Made by a program: the position numbers and the translations under genes. From Phycisphaerales bacterium (GTDB lineage Bacteria; Planctomycetota; Phycisphaerae; Sedimentisphaerales; Anaerohalosphaeraceae), in the NCBI GenBank assembly GCA_003152975.1, contig PMBP01000275.1:181-14232 (forward strand): a stretch of DNA of 14,052 bases, given 5' to 3'. Below the pieces are notes generated by a model. It made no database searches. It saw nothing but the letters and a program-made list of their open reading frames with translations, and was not told the DNA's origin. Positions 1 to 7,143 of this stretch are shown here, piece after piece (the first letter of the stretch is position 1; every line of letters begins with the position of its first letter).

Positions 1-1634
1 TCGTCGAAGAAGATGCCGTTGTTGGGCGCCCCGCCGAAGGCGGTGGGGGTGCGGTGGGCGTCGTGGAGGAGGTTGCCGCGCAGGACCGTGCCGGGCTGGC
101 GGCCCAGGGTGTAGATGCAGCCGCCGTCGGCCAGGACCCGCATGACATCGTGGATGTGGTTGAACTCGACGATGTTGCCGCGCTGGCTGGTGGGCGTGGG
201 GTCCCAGCGGAAGCCCACGGACACGCCCGTGTAAGGCATGTGATGGACGAGGTTGTGGGCGATGCGGGTGTCCTGCGTGAAGGCCGAGAAGACGCCGACG
301 GCGCCGTAGCTGACCTGGCCGCAGTCGCTCAGGACGCAGTTGGTCACCGAGTTGCCGACGGGGACCTGCGCCGGGTCGGGCCAGTCGGCGTCGAGGGTCT
401 GCTCGCCGAGGATTGACTTGTCGCGGTGACCGATGTGGACGCCGTTTGCGCCGATGTCGGAGATCGTGCAACCGACGACGGCGTTGTTGCGGCACCCGGC
501 GCCGAGGGCGATGCCGCTTGCGTCGGTGTGGGCAACGGAGGACCACTCGATGCGGCAGTCGGCCGCGAAGGCGAGCTCAATAGCGGCGGGTTGGCAGAAG
601 GACGGGCCGTCGGCGCGGATACCGTGGTAGCCGGCCTGGATGCCGCGGTATCCGAAGGCGGGGATGTCCCAGCCGGCGTTTTCAAAAGCCAGCCCAAAGA
701 AGCGGATATTGCGGACTGGCTTTGACGGCTCGCCGCGGACTTGCACGAGGGTCTGTAACACCGGCGCGATGAATGCGTGGTCGTTGGGATTTTCGCCGGG
801 CTGGGCCATGTAATGGACCGTCTGTGCGTCGCGGTCGAGGAACCACTCGCCGGGCTGGTCGAGAAACGCGCGGGAGTGTTCGAGGAAGCAGGCCATCCCC
901 ACGCGGGCCGAGCATGCGTCGTGGCCGAGCCAGGACATCTGGGTAGCGGCAGTGATCGTCCGGCCGGCGACCTTGTCGATGCGGGCGCGGGACAGCGACC
1001 AGTTCTGCAGGACGACCAGTTCGGTCTGTTCGACCTTGGTTGCAGCGGGGATGTCGGCATCGAGGGTCAATGTGCGGAACTCGCCCTCGACCTGGGTCAG
1101 GTGCAGCATGGCATCGCCGTTGGGGTGCCGCGCGCGGGTCAGGCGCACACCGTCGCGGGTGAGCTGGCGGAACCACCACGGGCCTGCCGGGGAGGCAGGC
1201 AGCTTGGCCGACCAGAGGTTACCGTCGCCCTTGGTCCAGTTCGCGATCCGCCGGCCGCTGCTGATGACAACGGCGCCGGGGGCTGCGTCGGGCGATTCGG
1301 CGGAGGTGTAGGTGATCGAAAACTGCTCGGTGCCGGATTGATCGGGACTGATCAGCCACGGTCCGGCCAACTCATACCGGCCGGGGACGAAAACGACCCG
1401 CAGATCGGACTTGAGGCCCTGCTTGACCTCGGCGGCGACGGCCTTTTGGACCCGTTCAACCGTGGCGAATGGCTTTTCTTCGGTTCCGGGATTGGCATCA
1501 TTACCACCCGGAGCAATATATAAGGATTTGGCGGCCTGGGCGTGCGCGGGGCAGGGAACCATTCCCAGAGAGAAACTTCCGATAAAAAGGGCCGCGATGA
1601 GGGTGCAACGACGACAGGTTGGCATCCGTTTCAT
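1..1634 (-). CDS. Secreted right-handed parallel beta-helix protein, probable polysaccharide-active enzyme (3' end outside window)
   Basis: This is an open frame of 544 codons from ATG 1634 to the left edge with no stop, so the C-terminus is missing. GGAGG at 1642-1646 sits 7 nt before the ATG and fixes the start. Residues 1-33 form a Sec-type signal (basic MKRMPTCRR, hydrophobic core, cleavage near AHA/QA). Next comes the segment YIAPGGNDANPGTEEKPFAT at about 39-58, the usual opening of secreted beta-helix (DUF1565/pectate-lyase-like) proteins. A region with ITYTSAE and VVISSGRRIANW follows, then repeating beta-helix coils rich in Asn and His (NAVVGCTISDIGANGVHIG, NIVEFNHIHDV, DGGCIYTLG, VLRGNLLHDA). 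Such folds occur in polysaccharide lyases and in GH141/GH110-like hydrolases. The layout resembles GH141-like proteins, but the family and substrate are not settled. It is transcribed divergently from the 1835-7084 unit, which suggests shared regulation and perhaps release of the glycoside that unit processes. Confidence 0.85.
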   Translation of the reverse strand, partial: MKRMPTCRRCTLIAALFIGSFSLGMVPCPAHAQAAKSLYIAPGGNDANPGTEEKPFATVERVQKAVAAEVKQGLKSDLRVVFVPGRYELAGPWLISPDQSGTEQFSITYTSAESPDAAPGAVVISSGRRIANWTKGDGNLWSAKLPASPAGPWWFRQLTRDGVRLTRARHPNGDAMLHLTQVEGEFRTLTLDADIPAATKVEQTELVVLQNWSLSRARIDKVAGRTITAATQMSWLGHDACSARVGMACFLEHSRAFLDQPGEWFLDRDAQTVHYMAQPGENPNDHAFIAPVLQTLVQVRGEPSKPVRNIRFFGLAFENAGWDIPAFGYRGIQAGYHGIRADGPSFCQPAAIELAFAADCRIEWSSVAHTDASGIALGAGCRNNAVVGCTISDIGANGVHIGHRDKSILGEQTLDADWPDPAQVPVGNSVTNCVLSDCGQVSYGAVGVFSAFTQDTRIAHNLVHHMPYTGVSVGFRWDPTPTSQRGNIVEFNHIHDVMRVLADGGCIYTLGRQPGTVLRGNLLHDAHRTPTAFGGAPNNGIFFD

Positions 1635-1676
1635 GGTCTAACCTCCATTGAAATAGGGTTTTCGACGATTGAGCGG

Positions 1677-1705
1677 ATTCTAACCTGTGCCGCGGGCAGC
1701 GTCAA
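1677..1705 (-). promoter_or_regulatory. Sigma70-type promoter for the beta-helix gene
   Basis: On the minus strand, -35 TTGACG (1705-1700) and -10 TAGAAT (1682-1677) are separated by exactly 17 nt. Each hexamer matches consensus at five of six positions. Transcription would start near 1670, giving a leader of about 35 nt that contains the GGAGG ribosome site. The call rests on sequence match and position only. Confidence 0.7.
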
Positions 1706-1755
1706 TCCGGCACAAGAGTTTAAGATGGGGCGAGTGGGGAACCTGGATATAGTTG

Positions 1756-1785
1756 TTGACGATGATTCGGCCGGGATGGTACAAT
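1756..1785 (+). promoter_or_regulatory. Sigma70-type promoter for the 1835-7084 operon
   Basis: On the plus strand, -35 TTGACG (1756-1761) and -10 TACAAT (1780-1785) are separated by 18 nt. Each hexamer matches consensus at five of six positions. The start would be near 1792, about 43 nt before ATG 1835. It shares its -35 hexamer with the divergent minus-strand promoter. The two -35 elements are 50 bp apart (1706-1755), enough room for one regulator between them. Confidence 0.7.
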
Positions 1786-1834
1786 TCCGCCTCGAATATC
1801 CGGGGGGATAACCTGAAAACCGAAAGGTACGGCC

Positions 1835-2752
1835 ATGGATCGAAGGGCGTTTTTGGCGAGCGGACTGGCGGTTGGCGCGGCGATGGGGGCGGGGAGTGCC
1901 TTTGCCCAGGAGGCGGCCAAGCCGAACCGGGCGAAATTCCGGTTGCGATATGCGCCGAACATGAACGCGTTCAAGGGTCACGCCGGGGATAATACCGTCG
2001 ATCAGCTCAAGTTCCTGGCCGACGAGGGGTTCACGGCCGCGTTTGATCTGGGAATCGGCGGGCGGCCGGCCGACCAGCAGGACGCGATCATCGCCGAGAT
2101 GGACAAGCAGGGGATGCTGCTGGGGCCGATCGGCGTGCCGGGCGGGCTGGGTATCAAGTCGATGGTCGAGACCGACAAGGACATCCGTGAGACCCTCAAG
2201 ACCAAGATGAAGGGCGCTGTCGAGGCGGCCAAGCGCATCCGGGCCAAGTGGCTGCTGGTGGTGCCGGGCAATTACAACCAGGGCGTGGAGTGGGACTACC
2301 AGACGGCCAATGTCATCGAGAACCTCCGGGCTTGTTGCGAGGTCCTCGAGCCGTCGGGCGTAGTGATGGTGCTCGAGCCGCTGAACTGGTACACCAATCA
2401 TCCGGGGCTGTTCCTGACGAAAATTCCGCAGGCCTACTTAATCTGCCGGGCCGTCAACAGCCCGTCGTGCAAGATCATCAACGATCTCTATCACCAGCAG
2501 ATCACCGAAGGCAACCTGATCCCCAACCTCGACCGGGCCTGGAGCGAGATCGGCTCGTTCCATGTGGGCGACAATCCCGGCCGCAATGAGCCGGGCACCG
2601 GCGAGATCAACTACAAGAATGTCTTTCGGCATATCTTCAAGAAGGGCTACCAGGGCGCGCTGTGCTGCGAGCACGGCTTCAGCAAGCCGGGCAAGGAAGG
2701 CGAACGGGCGATGATCGAGGCGTACCGGGCGTGCGATAATTTTGAGGCATAA
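1835..2752 (+). CDS. Tat-exported hydroxypyruvate-isomerase-like sugar isomerase/epimerase (TIM barrel, PF01261)
   Basis: The protein has 305 residues. The N-terminus MDRRAFLASGLAVGAAMG is a twin-arginine signal ending near AFA/QE at 24-25, so the mature enzyme should act outside the cytoplasm. The rest is an AP-endonuclease-2-type TIM barrel. By eye the four expected divalent-metal ligands are Glu181 (LEPLN), Asp217 (INDLYHQQ), His243 (FHVGDNPGR) and Glu279 (CCEHG). The stretch GRNEPGTGEINY at 249-260 is a hallmark of the hydroxypyruvate isomerase (Hyi) branch. True Hyi is cytoplasmic, so the export signal argues for another substrate, plausibly a keto-sugar or glycoside made by the oxidoreductases downstream. 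A weak AAAGG lies about 7 nt before the ATG. It is the first gene of a five-gene unit, and the next start follows within 70 nt. Confidence 0.88.
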   Translation: MDRRAFLASGLAVGAAMGAGSAFAQEAAKPNRAKFRLRYAPNMNAFKGHAGDNTVDQLKFLADEGFTAAFDLGIGGRPADQQDAIIAEMDKQGMLLGPIGVPGGLGIKSMVETDKDIRETLKTKMKGAVEAAKRIRAKWLLVVPGNYNQGVEWDYQTANVIENLRACCEVLEPSGVVMVLEPLNWYTNHPGLFLTKIPQAYLICRAVNSPSCKIINDLYHQQITEGNLIPNLDRAWSEIGSFHVGDNPGRNEPGTGEINYKNVFRHIFKKGYQGALCCEHGFSKPGKEGERAMIEAYRACDNFEA

Positions 2753-2818
2753 TCAGGCAGGTCGGCGCCGGGCCGATCGTCTAATAAGGATGGCCATTTG
2801 AGAATGGAGCGGAGAACG

Positions 2819-3454
2819 ATGACGCGAAACGGTCTGTGGATGCTGTCGGTTGTGGTGGTGATTGCGGTGATGACGGCCGGTTGCCAGAGCCAGAAGACCT
2901 TTCTGTATAACGGCAAGGACCTCACGGGCCTCAAGCCCTATCCGGCCGACGCGGGCCATTGGTCGGCCAAGGGCGAAATCCTCTATAGTACCGGCAAGCC
3001 CAACGGCTACATCCGCACCGAGACGGTCTATCAGGACTTCAAACTGCATGTCGAGTGGCGCTGGCCGGCAGAGCCGACCAATAGCGGCGTCTTTCTGTTC
3101 CTCAACGGGGAGGACACGACCTTTCCGCGGTGCATCGAGGCCCAGCTTCAGCACACCAACGCCGGCGACTTTGTGATCATGAACCATTCGGGGGCGACGG
3201 TCAAGGGCGTTCGGTACGAGGATGCCGCCAAGCAGTTCATCGGCGTCAAGAAATTCCAGGCCAGCACCGAAAAGCCGGCCGGGGAGTGGAACACCTACGA
3301 CATCGTCTGCAAGGGCGACACGATCCAGTTGTTCGTCAACAACACCCTGCAGAACGAGGCCACCAAGACCAGCGAAAAATCCGGCTTTATCGGTCTGCAG
3401 AGCGAAGGCGGGCCCATCGAGTTCCGGAATGTGTATCTTGAACCGTTGAAATAA
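2819..3454 (+). CDS. DUF1080 (PF06439, 3-keto-disaccharide hydrolase family) lipoprotein
   Basis: From ATG 2819 the protein has 211 residues. Two upstream in-frame starts exist, TTG 2798 (7 nt after AAGGA) and ATG 2804. I chose 2819 because it follows GGAG and gives a compact signal peptide. MTRNGLWMLSVVVVIAVMTAGC ends in a lipobox-like TAGC, although Thr at -3 is not typical. The cysteine would be lipidated and anchor the protein in a membrane. The remainder is one concanavalin-like beta-sandwich of the DUF1080 family: FLYNGKDLTGLKP, HWSAKGEILYS, FKLHVEWRWP, NSGVFLF, CIEAQLQ, GEWNTYDIVC, IGLQSEGGPIEFRNV. Pfam names this family 3-keto-disaccharide hydrolase. Members often neighbour Gfo/Idh/MocA oxidoreductases and TIM-barrel isomerases, as here. 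The substrate is unknown, and a purely binding role cannot be excluded. Confidence 0.87.
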   Translation: MTRNGLWMLSVVVVIAVMTAGCQSQKTFLYNGKDLTGLKPYPADAGHWSAKGEILYSTGKPNGYIRTETVYQDFKLHVEWRWPAEPTNSGVFLFLNGEDTTFPRCIEAQLQHTNAGDFVIMNHSGATVKGVRYEDAAKQFIGVKKFQASTEKPAGEWNTYDIVCKGDTIQLFVNNTLQNEATKTSEKSGFIGLQSEGGPIEFRNVYLEPLK

Positions 3455-3501
3455 ATATCCGGTGAAAAACGATTATCCTGGAACGGGATTGGATCAATAC
3501 G

Positions 3502-3508
3502 AAAGGGG
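3502..3508 (+). promoter_or_regulatory. Ribosome binding site favouring the GTG start of oxidoreductase 1
   Basis: AAAGGGG lies 6 nt before GTG 3515 but 12 nt before the in-frame ATG 3521. The spacing favours GTG as the start. The two choices differ by two residues and do not affect the Tat motif. Confidence 0.5.
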
Positions 3509-3514
3509 ATTGGC

Positions 3515-4783
3515 GTGAAAATGACGGATGTGACGCGGCGTGATTTCATGAAGGCCGGCGTTGTGACGGCGGCGGCGATGTCGATGGGGCGCGGCGTGTA
3601 TGCGGCCGGGACGGAAAAGGTGAAGGTCGGGTTGATCGGCTGCGGCGGGCGCGGCAGCGGCGCGGCGGCCGATTGCCTGGAAGCGGATCCGGCGGTGGAG
3701 ATCGTCGCGATGGGCGACCTATTCAAGGATCGGCTCGACGGATCGCTCAACGGCCTCAAGACCAAGTACGCAGATCGCATCAAGGCCAACACCGATACCA
3801 GCTTTGTCGGCTTTGACGCCTACAAGCAAGTCATCGGCAGCGGCATCGATATGATCATCGAGGCCTGTCCGCCTCATTTCCGGGCCCCGCACCTCAAAGC
3901 GGCGATCGAGGCCGGTAAGCATGTCTTCATGGAAAAACCCGGCGGCGTCGATCCGGCGCAGATCCGCTCGGTCATCGCAACATCGGAGCAGGCGGCGCAG
4001 AAAAAATTGGCGATTGTCGTCGGCACGCAGCGGCGTCACCAGTTCAACTATGTCGATGTCGTCAAGCGGCTGCAGGAGGGTGCCATCGGTGACATTCGCG
4101 CCGCCCAGTGCTATTGGAACGGTGGCGACATGCTGGGCTACTGGAAGTGGTGGGACCAGGAAAAAATGTCCGAGATGGAGTGGCAATGCCGGAGCTGGCC
4201 ATGGTTTGTGTGGACCAGCGGCGATCATATCGTCGAGCAGCATGTTCACAACCTCGATGTCGTCAACTGGGTCCTCGGCAGCCATCCGGTTTCGGCGATG
4301 GGGATGGGCGGCCGGGCCGTTCGCAAGCTCGGTAACATTTGGGACCACTTCGCCGTCGAGTACCAGTACCCCAACAATGTCCGCGTGCTGAGCATGGCTC
4401 GGCAGATCAACGGGTGCAGCGATCGCGTCTCCGAGCATTTTGTCGGGACGACGGGCACGGCTTATACCGATGGCGGCGGCGTGGGACGCATCGAGGGACA
4501 AAAACCCTACGAGTACAAAGGCGAGAACCCCAATCCGTATGTCCAGGAGCACAAGGACCTCATCCAGAGCATCCGCGATGGCAAGCCCCTCAACGAGGGC
4601 AAGCGTCTGGCCGAGAGCACGATGACCGCGATCCTGGGCCGCATGAGCGCCTACACCGGTCGCGAGATCAAGTGGGACTGGGCGATGAATGCCTCGAAGC
4701 TGGACTTGGCCCCGGCCAAATACGAGTGGGGTTCGATGCCGGTCGATCCGGTGGCGGTGCCGGGAGAGACCAAGTTGGTGTGA
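3515..4783 (+). CDS. Tat-exported Gfo/Idh/MocA family NAD(P)-dependent oxidoreductase 1
   Basis: The protein has 422 residues from GTG. TRRDFMKAG at 7-15 with a hydrophobic stretch and VYAAG at 28-32 is a twin-arginine signal; such enzymes are typically exported folded with their nucleotide. The Rossmann fold starts at VKVGLIGCGGRGSGA (36-50). EKPGG carries Lys141, the family's usual catalytic lysine. GDHIVEQHVHNLD at 236-248 is the active-site helix. Aligned by eye with canonical members (motif D-x3-H), Glu241 stands where Asp is usual, followed by His245 and Asp248. Residues 200-233 are unusually rich in Trp and Tyr (WNGGDMLGYWKWW, SWPWFVW) and may form an aromatic sugar-binding wall. The likely reaction is hydride transfer to or from a sugar hydroxyl, but which carbon cannot be read from sequence. 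It lies 60 bp after the DUF1080 gene and is paralogous to 5801-7084. Confidence 0.9.
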   Translation: MKMTDVTRRDFMKAGVVTAAAMSMGRGVYAAGTEKVKVGLIGCGGRGSGAAADCLEADPAVEIVAMGDLFKDRLDGSLNGLKTKYADRIKANTDTSFVGFDAYKQVIGSGIDMIIEACPPHFRAPHLKAAIEAGKHVFMEKPGGVDPAQIRSVIATSEQAAQKKLAIVVGTQRRHQFNYVDVVKRLQEGAIGDIRAAQCYWNGGDMLGYWKWWDQEKMSEMEWQCRSWPWFVWTSGDHIVEQHVHNLDVVNWVLGSHPVSAMGMGGRAVRKLGNIWDHFAVEYQYPNNVRVLSMARQINGCSDRVSEHFVGTTGTAYTDGGGVGRIEGQKPYEYKGENPNPYVQEHKDLIQSIRDGKPLNEGKRLAESTMTAILGRMSAYTGREIKWDWAMNASKLDLAPAKYEWGSMPVDPVAVPGETKLV

Positions 4784-4820
4784 GCCGTGCAGCGGTTGTT
4801 GTGTGGTTCGTGATAATGGT

Positions 4821-4843
4821 TCAATTGTATATTGAATATTGAA
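4821..4843 (+). repeat. AT-rich spacer with inverted and tandem repeats
   Basis: Within the 81-bp gap between oxidoreductase 1 and the next gene, TCAAT (4821-4825) and ATTGA (4831-4835) form a short inverted repeat around TGTAT. TATTGAA then occurs twice in tandem (4830-4836, 4837-4843). The segment is sharply AT-rich in GC-rich surroundings. It could be an internal promoter or operator, but I found no convincing -35/-10 pair. Confidence 0.4.
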
Positions 4844-4864
4844 TAATGTATTCGGGAGCATGAC

Positions 4865-5752
4865 ATGAATCGAAGAGACCTATTCAAATCAGCGGCTGCG
4901 GTGTCTGTGGCCAGCGCATTGGGTTCGACCGTACCGGCTCGGGCCCAGAAGCAGGAAAAGAAACCGGTGGTACTGAAGATCAGCAGCCAGGATGGACGGA
5001 TTCCCGGCAAGAGTCTTCGCGAGAAAGTCGAGAAGCTGGAAAAGTGGGGCGCCGCGGGTTTGGAATTGGGAGGGGGCGGGCTTTCCGGCCGGATCAAGGA
5101 GGCCCAGGAGGCCATCAAGGGCACCAGCATCAAGATCAGCGCGATCTGCGCGGGCTACTCGGGTGCACCCATTTCGCAGGATCCTGAGGAACGAAAGAAA
5201 TGTGTGGCTTCCATCAAGGAGCTTCTCAAGTCCGTTGGCGAACTGGAATCAACCGGCCTGATCGTAGTGCCGGCGTTCAATAACCAGACGACGCTGGACA
5301 ACAAAGAGGCCCGCAAGATTTTTGTGGAGATGATGCCAGAGCTGGGCGAGGCGGCCGTGCAGTGCAAGACGCGGATTTTGCTGGAGCCGCTCAACCGCGG
5401 CGAGGCGTTTTTCCTGCGGCAACTGGCCGACGGCGCGTCGCTTTGCCGCGACATCAATCACCCCGGCGTGTGCATGATGGGCGATTTCTATCACATGTGC
5501 ATAGAAGAAACCAGCGACTGCGGAGCGTTTTTATCCGCGGGTAAATACCTGCATCATGTGCATTTGGCCAGTAAAGCCCGCAATCTCCCCGGCCAGGATG
5601 AGCGGAGTTTTGTCGATGGTTTCCGGGGCCTCAAGATGATCGGCTATCAGGACTACTGCTCGCTGGAATGCGGGTGCAAAGGCAATCCCGAAGTAGAAGT
5701 TCCCAAGTCGTTCGAGTTCCTGCGCAAGCAGTGGGACGAAGCGACGATCTGA
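4865..5752 (+). CDS. Tat-exported sugar phosphate isomerase/epimerase-like TIM barrel protein
   Basis: The protein has 295 residues, and GGGAG ends 6 nt before the ATG. MNRRDLFKSAAAVSVASALG is a twin-arginine signal with cleavage near ARA/QK (26-28). The mature part is a PF01261-type barrel: VVLKISSQDGRIPGKS, LEKWGAAGLELGGGG, IKISAICAGYSG, TGLIVVPAF. Putative metal ligands are Glu174 (LLEPLNR), Asp207 (MGDFYHM), His233 (HHVHLAS) and Glu268 (SLECG). It is only distantly similar to the first barrel at 1835-2752 and lacks that protein's GRNEPGTGEINY segment, so the two probably handle different intermediates or stereochemistry. It sits between the two oxidoreductases. A similar-looking TIM barrel is the lyase-type partner of the oxidoreductase in bacterial C-glycoside cleavage (DgpB/C), which is a reasonable alternative to a simple isomerase. 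Confidence 0.86.
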   Translation: MNRRDLFKSAAAVSVASALGSTVPARAQKQEKKPVVLKISSQDGRIPGKSLREKVEKLEKWGAAGLELGGGGLSGRIKEAQEAIKGTSIKISAICAGYSGAPISQDPEERKKCVASIKELLKSVGELESTGLIVVPAFNNQTTLDNKEARKIFVEMMPELGEAAVQCKTRILLEPLNRGEAFFLRQLADGASLCRDINHPGVCMMGDFYHMCIEETSDCGAFLSAGKYLHHVHLASKARNLPGQDERSFVDGFRGLKMIGYQDYCSLECGCKGNPEVEVPKSFEFLRKQWDEATI

Positions 5753-5788
5753 TGCGAACATAACGGTAAAGACAGACAGATTTTTTTC

Positions 5789-5794
5789 AAGGAG
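5789..5794 (+). promoter_or_regulatory. Ribosome binding site selecting ATG 5801
   Basis: AAGGAG lies 6 nt before ATG 5801 but only 3 nt before the adjacent in-frame TTG 5798. The ATG is therefore the better start. Confidence 0.65.
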
Positions 5795-5800
5795 TTATTG

Positions 5801-7084
5801 ATGGAAACAAACGGCAAGATTCTGAATGTGTCGCGGCGGGACTTCCTGAAGGTTTCGGCGGTCTCGATGGCGGCGCTGTCGATCAGCCCGGCGGGCCTGT
5901 ATGCAGCCGGCGACGACGAAATCAAGGTGGCGCTGATCGGTTGCGGCGGCCGGGGAACGGGCGCTCTGCAACAATTCATCGAGGCCGGCACCAAGATGTT
6001 GAACCTGAAGGTCAAGGTTGTCGCCCTGACAGATCCCCAGAAGGATCGTCTGGAAAAGACAGCCAAGGAACACAATGTCCCGACGGAAATGTGTTTCTCG
6101 ACATTCGACGGTTATAAGAAGGTCGTCGCCAGCGATGCCCAGTATGTGATTCTGGGTACCAGCCCCAACTTCCGCCCCGTGCACCTGGAAGCGGCGATCG
6201 AGGCGGGCAAGAATGTGTTCATGGAAAAGCCCGTGTGTGTCGATCCGCAGGGTTGCCGTCGCGTCATCGCCGCCGGCGAGAAGGCCAAGGAAAAGAAACT
6301 GGCGATCGTCGCGGGGACTCAGCGCCGGCACGAAAAGAGCTACCGCGAGACGGCGGCCGCCATCGAGCAGGGGGCCATCGGGCAGATCATGGGCGGCCGG
6401 GTGTGGTGGTGCGGCGGGGCCCTTTGGAAGACCGAGCGGAAACCGGGCGAGAGTGACGCCATGTATATGGTCCGCAACTGGGTCAGCTTTGCCGAGATGA
6501 GCGGCGACCACATCGTCGAACAGCATGTCCATAATCTGGATGTGGCCAACTGGTTCATCGGCCGAACGCCCAAACAAGCCCTGGGCTTTGGCGGACGGGC
6601 TCGCCGCAAGACCGGCGACCAGTTCGACTTCTTCAGCGTCGACCTCGATTACGGCGATGACCTGACGATCCACAGCATGTGTCGGCAGATCAACAACACC
6701 CACGGTCCGGTTTCGGAGGCCTTCGTCGGCACCAATGGAACAACCTCGGGCGGAAGCTTCAAGATGGCCAACAAGAAGAACCTCAACATGCCGAAGTTTC
6801 CGGACGGCGATCCGTATGTGATCGAGCACTTCGACCTGATCACCAGCGTCCGCGAGGGCAAGCCCCTCAACGAGGCCAAGACCGTGGCCGAATCGACGCT
6901 GACGGCGATCATGGGCCGGATCTCGGCCTACACGGGCCAGTATGTTCGCTGGTCGGACCTGACAACCAACAAGGATTCGCAATTCTACAACCTCCGGCTT
7001 TCCCCCTCGGCCGAAGACTTCGAAAAGGGCGATGTCAAGGCCCCGGCCGACGAAGTCGCCCCGATTCCCGGAAAAGATGCTTGA
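5801..7084 (+). CDS. Tat-exported Gfo/Idh/MocA family NAD(P)-dependent oxidoreductase 2
   Basis: The protein has 427 residues from ATG 5801. SRRDFLKVSAVSMAALSISP (11-30) is a near-consensus twin-arginine signal, ending around LYAAG. IKVALIGCGGRGTGA (41-55) is the nucleotide-binding loop. MEKPVCVDP carries Lys143. GDHIVEQHVHNLD at 235-247 gives Glu240, His244 and Asp247 at the active-site positions, again with Glu in the usual Asp place. It shares blocks with the 3515-4783 paralogue (AAIEAGK, the EKP lysine motif, GTQRRH, GKPLNE, AYTG). The substrate-side segment 200-233 differs, having WWCGGALWKTERKPGES in place of the Trp-rich stretch. Specificity has therefore probably diverged, perhaps one oxidation step and one reduction step. 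It is the last gene of the unit, 48 bp after the TIM barrel and 59 bp before a strong terminator. Confidence 0.9.
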   Translation: METNGKILNVSRRDFLKVSAVSMAALSISPAGLYAAGDDEIKVALIGCGGRGTGALQQFIEAGTKMLNLKVKVVALTDPQKDRLEKTAKEHNVPTEMCFSTFDGYKKVVASDAQYVILGTSPNFRPVHLEAAIEAGKNVFMEKPVCVDPQGCRRVIAAGEKAKEKKLAIVAGTQRRHEKSYRETAAAIEQGAIGQIMGGRVWWCGGALWKTERKPGESDAMYMVRNWVSFAEMSGDHIVEQHVHNLDVANWFIGRTPKQALGFGGRARRKTGDQFDFFSVDLDYGDDLTIHSMCRQINNTHGPVSEAFVGTNGTTSGGSFKMANKKNLNMPKFPDGDPYVIEHFDLITSVREGKPLNEAKTVAESTLTAIMGRISAYTGQYVRWSDLTTNKDSQFYNLRLSPSAEDFEKGDVKAPADEVAPIPGKDA

Positions 7085-7143
7085 TTGGGTAGATCCCATT
7101 GTTGGATGCTCTCAGTAATTTGAATTTCGGAATTGTCCTCCAG

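Noticed and set aside
344..1179. Minus-strand closed frames at 344-1060 and 682-1179
   Set aside because: Their translations are low-complexity Ser/Pro/Arg-rich. The adjacent frame from 1634 gives a signal peptide and clear beta-helix motifs over the same bases.
3515..7084. Assignment of the two oxidoreductases to GH109 (NAD-dependent glycosidases)
   Set aside because: Both share the Tat signal and Rossmann fold with GH109, but I see no GH109-type HGLGP segment; the GDHIVEQHVHN helix is typical of other planctomycete Gfo/Idh/MocA proteins.
5795..7099. Long antisense frame (434 codons) over oxidoreductase 2, and similar ones at 3719-4861 and 7035-8150
   Set aside because: They lie opposite well-supported genes, have no family motifs or ribosome sites, and are expected in GC-rich coding DNA with few stop codons on the other strand.
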